Part shown: positions 1 to 4,877 of the stretch, in pieces
Layout: each line of letters starts with the position of its first letter
Numbering within the stretch: the stretch's first letter is position 1
Origin: a candidate division FCPU426 bacterium
GTDB taxonomy: Bacteria; Oederibacteriota; PGYV01; Palsa-1178
Assembly: GCA_003167475.1 (NCBI GenBank)
Contig: PMTB01000079.1
Coordinates: 1 to 5,250, forward strand
DNA: 5,250 nt
Reading direction: 5' to 3'
Made by a program: the position numbers and the translations under genes
The notes under the pieces: generated by a model
What the model saw: only the letters and a program-made list of their open reading frames with translations
The model's database searches: none
What the model was told of the DNA's origin: nothing

Positions 1-5
1 GCGTC

Positions 6-29
6 AGAGAGGCAGCAAGCAGCCTCTCT
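6..29. repeat. Palindrome downstream of the ars operon (8-bp stem)
   Basis: AGAGAGGC (6-13) is the exact reverse complement of GCCTCTCT (22-29), with an 8-nt loop. No T-run follows on the minus strand inside the window, so it is a poor fit for a classical intrinsic terminator of the ars transcript. Its flank (CTCTCTAC on the plus strand) resembles the flank of the next palindrome (GCCCCTAC), which suggests two members of one family of dispersed intergenic palindromes. Confidence 0.55.
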
Positions 30-52
30 ACACGATCAAAAATTCCACAGCA

Positions 53-92
53 GGCGGACACATAGCAAAGTCACGCAAAGCGCGAGTCCGCC
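53..92. repeat. Palindrome abutting the acr3 stop codon (7-bp stem)
   Basis: GGCGGAC (53-59) pairs exactly with GTCCGCC (86-92) across a 26-nt loop. The loop contains a smaller CGC/GCG hairpin and two copies of GCAAAG. The outer arm begins immediately after the acr3 stop codon (94-96). On the minus strand a run of five T occurs about 10 nt beyond the second arm, so it could contribute to transcript ending or mRNA 3' protection. The shape and the GTAGGGGCGGAC-type border look like a REP-type intergenic repeat. That class is an inference, since only one window is visible. Confidence 0.5.
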
Positions 93-93
93 C

Positions 94-1143
94 CTACGCG
101 GCCTTTTCACCCTTAAAAAACATCCCCCTGAACTTCAGCGCCACGTTAACCAGTATTATCAGCACCGGCACTTCCAGCAGCGGCCCTATGACCGTGGCAA
201 AAGCCTGTTTTGAACTTATTGTAAATATCGCTATCGCGACCGCTATTGCCAGCTCAAAATCATTGCTTGCCGCAGTAAATGCCGATGTCGTGCATTGCGC
301 GTAATTTGCGCCAAGCGCTTTGGCTATAAAAAATGTGGAGAACCACATAACCATAAAATACACAAACAGCGGCGCCATTACTATCAATACATCAAACGGC
401 CTGCTTATGATATTCCCGCCCTGCATCGAGAACATGACCACGATCGTAAAGAGAAGGAAAATCAGCGTAAGCGGGCTGATAATCGGCAGGAATTTTTTCG
501 AGTACCACTCCTCGCCTTTTATCTTCACAAGTGAATACCTCGTGATGAACCCGGCGAGGAAAGGTATGCCCAGATAAACAAAGACTGTTTTCGCCGATTC
601 AAAAATAGAGATACTTACGTTTATCCCTTTGACCAGGCCAGACCAGTTCAGGAACAATGTTATAAAAACATAAATATACAGCGCGTAAAACAGCACCTGG
701 AATATTGCGTTAAACCCCACCAGCCCGACAACCAATTCCCTGTCGCCTTCGGCAAGCTCGTTCCATACTATCACCATGGCTATACAGCGCGCCAAACCCA
801 CCAGTATGACGCCTATCATATATTCGGGGTAATTCCGTAAAAATAAAACAGCAAGCGCGGTCATTACAACAGGGCCGACTATCCAGTTCTGAACAAGTGC
901 CAGCGTCAGAAGCTTTTTATTTCCGAGCACGTCCTTCATTTTCCCGTATTTTACCTTTGCCAACGGAGGATACATCATGAGTATCAAACCGACCGCTATC
1001 GGTATGGATGTATTTCCAACCTGCATCGAACTTATGGCCCTGGTGAAACCCGGCACAAAATAACCCAGACACAGGCCTATTGCCATGGCCGCAAATATCC
1101 AAAGCGTCAAATACCTGTCTATTACGGACAATTCTTTTTTCAT
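94..1143 (-). CDS. acr3: Acr3-type arsenite efflux transporter
   Basis: Inner-membrane arsenite [As(III)] exporter of the ACR3 family within the bile acid/arsenite/riboflavin transporter superfamily; such carriers use the proton motive force. The protein is 349 aa, normal for the family, and strongly hydrophobic with about ten membrane segments. Family marks visible are LILMMYPPLAKVKY (about 53-66), NWIVGP (86-91), the membrane cysteine in GLARCIAMVIVW (Cys120) and the acidic residue in SNDFELAIAVAIA (Glu297). These match the essential Cys and Glu known from Acr3 proteins. The chosen start (1143) has AAGGAGA 5 nt upstream. An in-frame ATG at 1212 would add 23 residues, lacks a good ribosome site and would overlap arsC, so I reject it. 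It is the last gene of the arsR-arsC-acr3 operon, 25 nt after arsC. No arsA-like ATPase is present, as is usual for Acr3. Confidence 0.97.
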   Translation of the reverse strand: MKKELSVIDRYLTLWIFAAMAIGLCLGYFVPGFTRAISSMQVGNTSIPIAVGLILMMYPPLAKVKYGKMKDVLGNKKLLTLALVQNWIVGPVVMTALAVLFLRNYPEYMIGVILVGLARCIAMVIVWNELAEGDRELVVGLVGFNAIFQVLFYALYIYVFITLFLNWSGLVKGINVSISIFESAKTVFVYLGIPFLAGFITRYSLVKIKGEEWYSKKFLPIISPLTLIFLLFTIVVMFSMQGGNIISRPFDVLIVMAPLFVYFMVMWFSTFFIAKALGANYAQCTTSAFTAASNDFELAIAVAIAIFTISSKQAFATVIGPLLEVPVLIILVNVALKFRGMFFKGEKAA

Positions 1144-1168
1144 AAAATTCTCCTTTTTATATTCATGC

Positions 1169-1606
1169 TCAAACAGGCTGTGACGCCGCGATATCCCTGA
1201 CCAGTTCCGCAACCTTGACCTTTATATCATCCCTTATCTTCATTGTCCCATCCAGCACTTCATCAAACGACCCTTTGAGAGCGGACGGGTCCGGAAATTC
1301 CACATGCAGTCTTTTTACCGCCCCGGGGAATATGGGGCACCTCTCCCCGCTGGTCGCGTCGCAGACGGTTATGACATAATCCATTTTTTTATCCAGGAAT
1401 TCCTCCACGCTTTTGGTTTTATTGCCCGAAATATCAATGCCGTCGTCCTTCATGGCGGCAACAACCACCGGATTAAGCCTGCCGGGCGCGATCCCGGCGC
1501 TTGAAGCGATAAACCTGTCCCCGGCAAATTTATTGAGATAAGCCTCCGCCATCTGGCTCCTTGCGCTGTTGTGGATACATACGAACAGTACCTTTATTTT
1601 TTCCAT
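1169..1606 (-). CDS. arsC: Arsenate reductase, low-molecular-weight phosphatase-like (thioredoxin-coupled type)
   Basis: Cytoplasmic enzyme reducing arsenate to arsenite so that Acr3 can export it. The 145-aa length is typical. The N-terminal strand leads into the phosphate-binding loop Cys10-x5-Arg16-Ser17 (CIHNSARS), the arsenate site of LMW tyrosine-phosphatase-like ArsC proteins. The pair Cys82 and Cys90 in VCDATSGERCPIFPG supplies the disulfide relay, and FPDPS (Asp106) is the general acid loop. The spacing Cys82-x7-Cys90 is one residue longer than in the staphylococcal plasmid enzyme, and the extra Cys15 of that enzyme is Ala here. Reduction by thioredoxin is inferred from the family. 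The start at 1606 has AGGCGG 6 nt upstream. The gene follows arsR by 18 nt and precedes acr3 by 25 nt, so all three are probably cotranscribed. Confidence 0.96.
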   Translation of the reverse strand: MEKIKVLFVCIHNSARSQMAEAYLNKFAGDRFIASSAGIAPGRLNPVVVAAMKDDGIDISGNKTKSVEEFLDKKMDYVITVCDATSGERCPIFPGAVKRLHVEFPDPSALKGSFDEVLDGTMKIRDDIKVKVAELVRDIAASQPV

Positions 1607-1624
1607 TTCATACCGCCTTTTGTA

Positions 1625-1924
1625 TTATTTGCATCCAATGTTGATTTTTACGGCTTTTATCGCTTTATTTACAACCGCGGTTATATCGGAACAACACTCC
1701 CCGGTCTTCAAAGCGGAGTAATGCATCCATATCCCTTCCCTGCGCGCCTCAACAAGGCCGGCGTTTTTCAGGGTGCCCAGGTTCCTGGATATCCTTGTCT
1801 GCGTCATTTTCAGGGTGCTTTCTATCTCGCATACGCAGATGTCGGGGTTGTCCAGGATGAGTTTGTAGATCTTCAGCCTTGTTTCATCCGACAGGGCTTT
1901 GAAAGCCTTTACCAGTTCTTTCAT
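1625..1924 (-). CDS. arsR: ArsR/SmtB-family arsenic-responsive repressor
   Basis: A 99-aa winged-helix repressor expected to bind the ars promoter and to leave it when As(III) or Sb(III) binds. FKALSDETRLKIYKLIL (8-24) is the typical opening helix pair. DICVCEIE (29-35) carries Cys30-Val-Cys32, matching the CVC of the R773-type arsenite site. The third cysteine of that site (C-V-C-x-x-C) is Glu35 here. MTQTRISRNLGTLKNAGLVEARREG (about 40-64) is the recognition helix and start of the wing. Cys77-Cys78 and Cys98 are additional cysteines near the C-terminus that could take part in metal binding. The start at 1924 has AAGGAGA 5 nt upstream. The in-frame ATG at 1963 lies among the promoter elements with no ribosome site, so I reject it. 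This is the first gene of the ars operon and is presumably autoregulated. Confidence 0.95.
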   Translation of the reverse strand: MKELVKAFKALSDETRLKIYKLILDNPDICVCEIESTLKMTQTRISRNLGTLKNAGLVEARREGIWMHYSALKTGECCSDITAVVNKAIKAVKINIGCK

Positions 1925-1936
1925 GCAGTTCTCCTT

Positions 1937-1963
1937 TTGTTCTGTGTTCTGTATTGAGAACAA
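1937..1963 (-). promoter_or_regulatory. Hairpin in the arsR leader with two alternative partners
   Basis: On the transcript, TTGTTCT (1963-1957) can pair with AGAACAA (1943-1937) as a perfect 7-bp stem. Its TGTTCT part can instead pair with the nearer AGAACA (1950-1945) across a 6-nt loop. The tandem AGAACAC/AGAACA copies create the choice. The distal stem ends next to the AAGGAGA ribosome site of arsR (1930-1936). It could also be read as a DNA operator. No function is shown by the sequence alone. Confidence 0.35.
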
Positions 1964-2053
1964 TCACATACCACATATTCGCATATTCAAATATATACCA
2001 CATAATAAAATAAAGTCAACATAATATACTGTTTGGGGAATACACACTTTCAT
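1964..2053 (-). CDS. 29-codon small ORF with ideal ribosome site; leader peptide or truncated gene start
   Basis: AGGAGG (2059-2064) sits 5 nt before an ATG (2051-2053), only 7 nt after the stop codon of the CoA-binding protein gene. This is exactly where the next gene of an operon would start. The reading frame begins MKVCIPQTVYYV and stops after 29 codons (TGA at 1964-1966). Its body is AT-rich and covers the -35, -10 and operator region of arsR. I recognise no family. It may be the 5' stump of a gene cut when the ars operon arrived, a short translated leader ahead of arsR, or chance. The ribosome site is the only strong evidence. Confidence 0.3.
   Translation of the reverse strand: MKVCIPQTVYYVDFILLCGIYLNMRICGM
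1968..2004. promoter_or_regulatory. Candidate ArsR operator region
   Basis: ATATT-CA-AATAT (1983-1994) is a perfect 5+5 inverted repeat with a 2-nt centre overlapping the putative -10 box of arsR. That is the size and position expected for an ArsR/SmtB operator. It lies between two direct copies of ATACCACATA (1968-1977 and 1995-2004), whose starts are 27 bp apart. CATATTC is also repeated directly at 1974-1980 and 1982-1988. Which of these ArsR binds cannot be decided by eye. Confidence 0.5.
1990..2019 (-). promoter_or_regulatory. Sigma70-type promoter of the ars operon
   Basis: Reading the minus strand, TTGACT (2019-2014) is a 5/6 match to the -35 consensus. It is followed after 18 nt by TATATT (1995-1990), or after 16 nt by TATATA (1997-1992). 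Either gives a transcript start near 1983 and a leader of about 60 nt before arsR. No terminator is visible between the CoA-binding gene and this promoter, so some readthrough from upstream is possible. Confidence 0.6.
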
Positions 2054-2071
2054 CTTATCCTCCTGATATTA

Positions 2072-2449
2072 TTAATATTGTCCTGTCGATATCATAACAA
2101 GCGTACATGCCTCGATGTACTCTATTCCGGCTTTTTTGCACGCGTCCGCCATTTGAGCGCATTCGGTTCCGGGATTCGCTATAACCCGTTTTGGCTTAAG
2201 CGCGAGTATGTCCCCTATCATGGGGACGAGCCTTTCAGGCCCCACATACAGGGTCACTGTGTCTATTTTTTCGGTTATGGCTGAAAGGTGATTGAAAACT
2301 TTGATGCCGTCAACCTCCTTAAGCGCGGGGTTGAATAGAACGACTTTATGGCCGGCCCCTATAAGGGCTTTTTGGGCCTTGTTTGAATACCGCTCGGGCT
2401 TGTGGCTGGCGCCTATTATGGCCGCCGTTTCTTTGAGTTTTGTCTCCAT
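2072..2449 (-). CDS. CoA-binding (YccU-like) small Rossmann protein
   Basis: A 125-aa single-domain protein of the CoA_binding_2 type, related to the nucleotide-binding domain of succinyl-CoA synthetase alpha subunits. The first strand and loop AAIIGASHKPERYS (9-22) match the Rossmann CoA-binding loop. GHKVVLFNPA (33-42) is the second strand with the characteristic NP. IDTVTLYVGPERL (62-74) and VIANPGTE (89-96) are the next core strands, and YIEACTLVMISTGQY (111-125) is the typical C-terminal end with its conserved Cys (115). Proteins of this family bind coenzyme A, but their cellular role is not established. The start at 2449 has GGAGG about 10 nt upstream, a little distant. It lies 194 nt after fabH and 147 nt before arsR. 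I see no direct functional tie to either. Confidence 0.92.
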   Translation of the reverse strand: METKLKETAAIIGASHKPERYSNKAQKALIGAGHKVVLFNPALKEVDGIKVFNHLSAITEKIDTVTLYVGPERLVPMIGDILALKPKRVIANPGTECAQMADACKKAGIEYIEACTLVMISTGQY

Positions 2450-2643
2450 TTTTTATAAACCTCCGGTTAGGTTTCTCCAAAAATCATCTTAAAAGTCCGC
2501 TGTAAATTTTACCGGCAATGGGCGCGGCTATGTACCAAATATGGCTTCATCATAACGTCATTATCGGCTATCGCTGCAGCCGGCGTGGCTGCGTGCAGTG
2601 GCGTAATCAGGAAGGGGAATCCCACGCGCCTGTCAGCTGAATA
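2450..2643. other. Spacer between fabH and the CoA-binding gene, with hairpins
   Basis: No complete gene is visible. The spacer holds a 6-bp stem with a 5-nt loop (GCAGCC 2576-2581 with GGCTGC 2587-2592) and an 11-bp palindrome GTAAA-T-TTTAC (2502-2512). The first hairpin has no T-run on either strand and is not a convincing terminator for fabH. The minus-strand frame ending at the TGA near 2484 reads IAAPIAGKIYSGLLR, which looks protein-like. It runs into tandem stops a few codons upstream, so at most it is the tail of a decayed gene. The promoter of the CoA-binding gene should lie here, but no good -35/-10 pair stands out. Confidence 0.4.
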
Positions 2644-3621
2644 TTATATTTTAATTACCGCTCCGCCCCATGTGAGCCCCGCGCCGAATGCGGACAAGGC
2701 GACCATATCGCCTTTTTTTATCCTTCCGTTTTCTATCGCCTCCGCAAGGGCTATCGGGATCGTCGCGGCGGAAGTGTTGCCGTATCTCTGGATGTTTATT
2801 ATGTTTTTCTCATCGGGCCAACCGAATTTTTCCGCTATAGAGCTTATGATCCTGATATTTGCCTGGTGGAATATGACAAAATCAATATCCCCGCTATTCA
2901 CGCCGGCTTTTTTCATGGCCTCTTCAAGGACAAGCGGCATCTTCTCTATGGCCTGTTTATACACTTCCCGGCCGTCCATTTTCAGGTAATGCAGCCCCGC
3001 TGCCACGCTTTCGGCCGTAGCCGGCATTGCCGAGCCGCCGGCCGGCTGGTATAACACCTTTACCTTTGAACCGTCGGCATGCAGAACGGCCGACAGTATC
3101 CCGTCCGTTAGGCTCTCCCCCACCACCGCAGCGCCGGCCCCGTCGCCCAAAAGCACGCATGTATTCCTGTCTTTCATGTCAATGATAGAAGAAAGTTTCT
3201 CCGCCGCTATGACAAGTATTTTTTTGTAGGAACCCGCCATTATCATGTCACGGCTTATGGCAAGGGCGTATACAAACCCCGTGCATGCGGCGGAAATATC
3301 AAAAGCCGGGATCCCGTTCAACCCCAGTTTGTCCTGTATGAGTACCGCGGCCGAGGGCCACGAATAATCGCTCGTGATGGTAGCCGTAATTATGAGGTCT
3401 ATCTCTTCCCGGGCAATGCCGGCATTTTTTATCGCCATTTCCGCGGCTTTTGCGCCCATTCCCGAAACAAACTCATCCGCGGCGGCAAAACGCCGCTCCG
3501 TTATACCGGTCCTGGTGCGTATCCATTCGTCGGTCGTATCCACAATTTTTTCCATATCCGCATTGGTTACTATTCTTTCAGGGACATAATATCCGGTACC
3601 GAGTATCCCTACTTTTTTCAT
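2644..3621 (-). CDS. fabH: Beta-ketoacyl-ACP synthase III (KAS III)
   Basis: Cytoplasmic enzyme that starts type II fatty acid synthesis by condensing acetyl-CoA (or another acyl-CoA) with malonyl-ACP. The protein is 325 aa, the usual length. It begins KKVGILGTGYYVPERIVTN, and TTDEWIRTRTGITERR (29-44) is a family signature. The catalytic triad is complete: Cys113 in SAACTGFVYAL, His252 in FHQAN and Asn282 in GNTSAATIP. LLGDGAGAAVV (157-167) and the C-terminal FGAGLTWGGAVIKI are also classic. The start at 3621 is preceded by GGGGG 4 nt upstream. An ATG at 3642 would add 7 residues without a ribosome site. The gene begins 1 nt after the stop of the Fur-like ORF, so its ribosome site lies inside that ORF and translation may be coupled. 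No other fab, plsX or acp gene is in view. Acyl chain preference cannot be told from sequence. A related condensing enzyme of secondary metabolism is less likely given the close match to FabH motifs. Confidence 0.95.
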   Translation of the reverse strand: MKKVGILGTGYYVPERIVTNADMEKIVDTTDEWIRTRTGITERRFAAADEFVSGMGAKAAEMAIKNAGIAREEIDLIITATITSDYSWPSAAVLIQDKLGLNGIPAFDISAACTGFVYALAISRDMIMAGSYKKILVIAAEKLSSIIDMKDRNTCVLLGDGAGAAVVGESLTDGILSAVLHADGSKVKVLYQPAGGSAMPATAESVAAGLHYLKMDGREVYKQAIEKMPLVLEEAMKKAGVNSGDIDFVIFHQANIRIISSIAEKFGWPDEKNIINIQRYGNTSAATIPIALAEAIENGRIKKGDMVALSAFGAGLTWGGAVIKI

Positions 3622-3622
3622 C

Positions 3623-3976
3623 TTACCCCCTTTGTTTTTCATTATTTAATTGCCCATAAGGGCTGTGCATCCTGTATCTCCGGCTTTTGCCCGTGTATTT
3701 CCGGCACCGTACTTTTTTAATCGTTTCAGGGTCAAATAATCCTGTGTAATAACACGTACTTTCAGGGCCAGCGCATCCGTCAATGCCGGTAATTTCATTC
3801 GAGAGCCTTTTCTCGGTTTCCCTGAGGAGTTTTACTTCTTCATCTATAAAATCCGTATAGTCTATGATACGGTTGCATTTGGTGCAGGTCAGATGATGAT
3901 GGCGGCCTTTTTCATTGTTGGCAAACTCAAAACGGGCGCGCTTGTCGCCTGAATCAAGCTTGAGTGTCCCGCCCAT
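3623..3976 (-). pseudogene. Fur-family regulator remnant (metal-binding middle only)
   Basis: The 117-codon ORF contains an unmistakable Fur dimerisation-domain stretch: KLDSGDKRARFEFA (6-19), HHHLTCTKCNRIIDYTDFIDEE (26-47) and LLRETEKRLS (50-59). The histidines and Cys31-x-x-Cys34 are the first half of the structural zinc site. The roughly 80-residue N-terminal winged helix is absent. In the same frame upstream of the ATG, TNYRTLE (to about 4009) resembles the end of the Fur recognition helix (normally TVYRTLE), then a stop occurs at 4028-4030. After residue 60 the sequence stops looking like Fur, and the second CxxC pair is missing. I therefore read it as a gene eroded at both ends rather than a working repressor. 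A short DNA-binding-less Fur-like protein remains possible because the ORF is open. It ends 1 nt before fabH. Confidence 0.7.
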
Positions 3977-4080
3977 AGGACTCGGCCTTTCAAGGGTCCT
4001 ATAATTGGTCTGCCGCCCTTTATAGTATTAGGTTAGTATAGCACAGCCCCTGATGTCTTTCATTAAAAATATACGGGGTT

Positions 4081-4113
4081 GTTTTCGGCATTTGGGAGAG
4101 CTCCGCCGAAAAC
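4081..4113. repeat. Perfect 9-bp inverted repeat
   Basis: GTTTTCGGC (4081-4089) is the exact reverse complement of GCCGAAAAC (4105-4113), across a 15-nt loop that contains the palindrome GAGCTC. No T-run follows immediately on either strand, so it is not a standard terminator. It could be a structured RNA element, a recombination or replication site, or the scar of a mobile element. Confidence 0.5.
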
Positions 4114-4201
4114 CAGCACAACAATAACCGCTGGTCCGTACGCAAAAAAAATACCGCTTCAACCAAGATAACACCGGCCCAACCGTTCCAAACCCGCAAA
4201 T

Positions 4202-4218
4202 GGCGCATAATATGCGCC
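4202..4218. repeat. 17-bp palindrome (8+1+8)
   Basis: GGCGCATA-A-TATGCGCC is perfectly symmetric around one central base. The size suits a dimeric regulator operator. It lies in a gene-free interval, downstream of the RRM gene terminator and upstream of the Fur remnant and fabH, so it could control that pair. The binding protein is unknown. Confidence 0.45.
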
Positions 4219-4281
4219 GCTGCACAGCATTTGACCTTCTACTCTCTCCTATCACCTATCTCAAGTTCTTGATCTAATGTA

Positions 4282-4311
4282 AAAGCCCCGGGGATCTCTC
4301 CCCGGGGCTTT
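4282..4311 (-). terminator. Strong intrinsic terminator of the RRM protein gene
   Basis: A perfect 13-bp stem (AAAGCCCCGGGGA 4282-4294 with TCCCCGGGGCTTT 4299-4311) closes on a 4-nt loop. On the minus strand it is followed by CTTTTACATT. It lies about 45 nt beyond the RRM gene stop codon, exactly where a terminator is expected. The stem is symmetric, so it may also stop transcripts coming from the other side, although the plus-strand T-tract is shorter. Confidence 0.9.
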
Positions 4312-4356
4312 ATGCCACGTTTCTTATTTTAGCCGGTTAACGGCTTGTTTTAATTC

Positions 4357-4695
4357 TTAATACCTGTTTCCGCCGCCGAAGCCGCCTTTTTTAGCGCCGC
4401 CGCCGCCCCATGAGTTGCGGTCATGTCCGCCGCCGCCTGAGCCCGAGCTTGATCCTCTTTCTTTCGGGGGTCTTGCTTCGTCCACTTTCATGTTCCTGCC
4501 CTGGTAGTCTTTTCCGTCAAGGGCGGTTTTGGCTTTTTCAGCCTCTTCCGGCGTTGACATTTCGACGAAACCAAAGCCTTTCCTTTCAATAACCGTTGCT
4601 TCTTTTACCGTTCCGTACGCTGAGAAAAGCTCTTTGAGCTCGTCCGAGGTTACCGCATAAGTCAGATTTCCTACATACATCTTTGCTCCTGTCAT
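4357..4695 (-). CDS. RRM RNA-binding protein with glycine-rich tail
   Basis: A 112-aa protein with one RNA recognition motif. RNP2 is MYVGNL (6-11) and RNP1 is KGFGFVEM (39-46), with the aromatic residues that stack on RNA bases present (Tyr7, Phe41, Phe43). The fold continues through EEAEKAKTALDGKDYQGRNMKVDEARP (50-76). Residues 80-112 form a Gly/Ser/Arg-rich tail ending GGFGGGNRY, presumably disordered and RNA-contacting. The architecture is that of small bacterial Rbp proteins. In cyanobacteria several of these are cold-induced, and a role as RNA chaperone is inferred by analogy. The start at 4695 has a near-perfect AAGGAGG 7 nt upstream. An in-frame ATG at 4839 would prepend 48 residues with no domain and no ribosome site. 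The gene is monocistronic, with its own terminator downstream and a long structured leader upstream. Confidence 0.95.
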   Translation of the reverse strand: MTGAKMYVGNLTYAVTSDELKELFSAYGTVKEATVIERKGFGFVEMSTPEEAEKAKTALDGKDYQGRNMKVDEARPPKERGSSSGSGGGGHDRNSWGGGGAKKGGFGGGNRY

Positions 4696-4698
4696 TTC

Positions 4699-4756
4699 AA
4701 TTCCTCCTTGGAATTTTACTTGTGTTTTAATAATGTTCCTTTTGGTCGGAGGAATT
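4699..4756 (-). promoter_or_regulatory. Two-state leader over the RRM gene ribosome site
   Basis: In the transcript, AATTCCTCC (4756-4748) is a perfect 9-bp complement of GGAGGAATT (4707-4699), which includes most of the AAGGAGG ribosome site. A nearer AATTCC (4715-4710) can instead pair with GGAATT (4704-4699) in a 6-bp stem whose 5-nt loop displays AAGGA. The two folds use the same bases and exclude each other. This is what a translational switch (temperature, RNA-chaperone or autoregulatory) would look like. The switch itself is inference. Confidence 0.5.
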
Positions 4757-4871
4757 AGCAAAGTGTTTCTATAATGGCTCCGTGGCCTTTTGGCATTATC
4801 AAACGCGCAAGAGATTTTAGGCTCTTCCTTGCGAGTCAAGCCCTTTACCGTGGCATTTAACCGGTAGGCAT

Positions 4872-4877
4872 ATTATA
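4872..4877 (-). promoter_or_regulatory. Putative -10 box of the RRM gene
   Basis: The minus strand reads TATAAT exactly, within TTGTATAATATGCC. The -35 at 17-nt spacing (TGGAGT) is weak, so an activator or another sigma factor may be needed, or the true promoter lies elsewhere. If used, transcription would begin near 4865 and leave about 170 nt of leader before the RRM start. That leader carries further stems: CGCAAG 4806-4811 with CTTGCG 4828-4833, and ATAATG 4771-4776 with CATTAT 4794-4799. Confidence 0.45.

Larger units (their letters stand above)
3977..4281. other. Gene-free stretch upstream of the Fur remnant
   Basis: About 300 nt with no recognisable gene. Open frames here, such as minus-strand 4020-4208, show no family features and no ribosome site. 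The stretch begins with the decayed 5' part of the fur gene and contains the two inverted repeats listed separately. TATACT (minus strand, 4040-4035) could serve as a -10 box for the Fur/fabH transcript, but no good -35 accompanies it. Confidence 0.5.

Noticed and set aside
1144..1212. N-terminal extension of Acr3 from an ATG at 1212
   Set aside because: It would overlap the end of arsC; the ATG at 1143 has a strong ribosome site and matches the family N-terminus.
2596..2602. GCCACTG on the minus strand with a nearby GGGATTCCCC, reminiscent of cobalamin riboswitch boxes
   Set aside because: The rest of the B12 riboswitch consensus, including the AGCCAGGAGACCTGCC-type box, is absent, and the downstream gene is a CoA-binding protein.
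4020..4208. 62-codon open frame on the minus strand upstream of the Fur remnant
   Set aside because: No ribosome site, no resemblance to the missing Fur DNA-binding domain, and it spans the 9-bp inverted repeat.
4816..4838. TTGACT (4838-4833) followed by TAAAAT as a promoter for the RRM gene
   Set aside because: The spacing is only 14 nt, too short for a standard sigma70 promoter; TATAAT at 4872-4877 is a better -10.
4696..4839. N-terminal extension of the RRM protein from an ATG at 4839
   Set aside because: The extension has no domain character and no ribosome site, whereas AAGGAGG sits correctly before the ATG at 4695.
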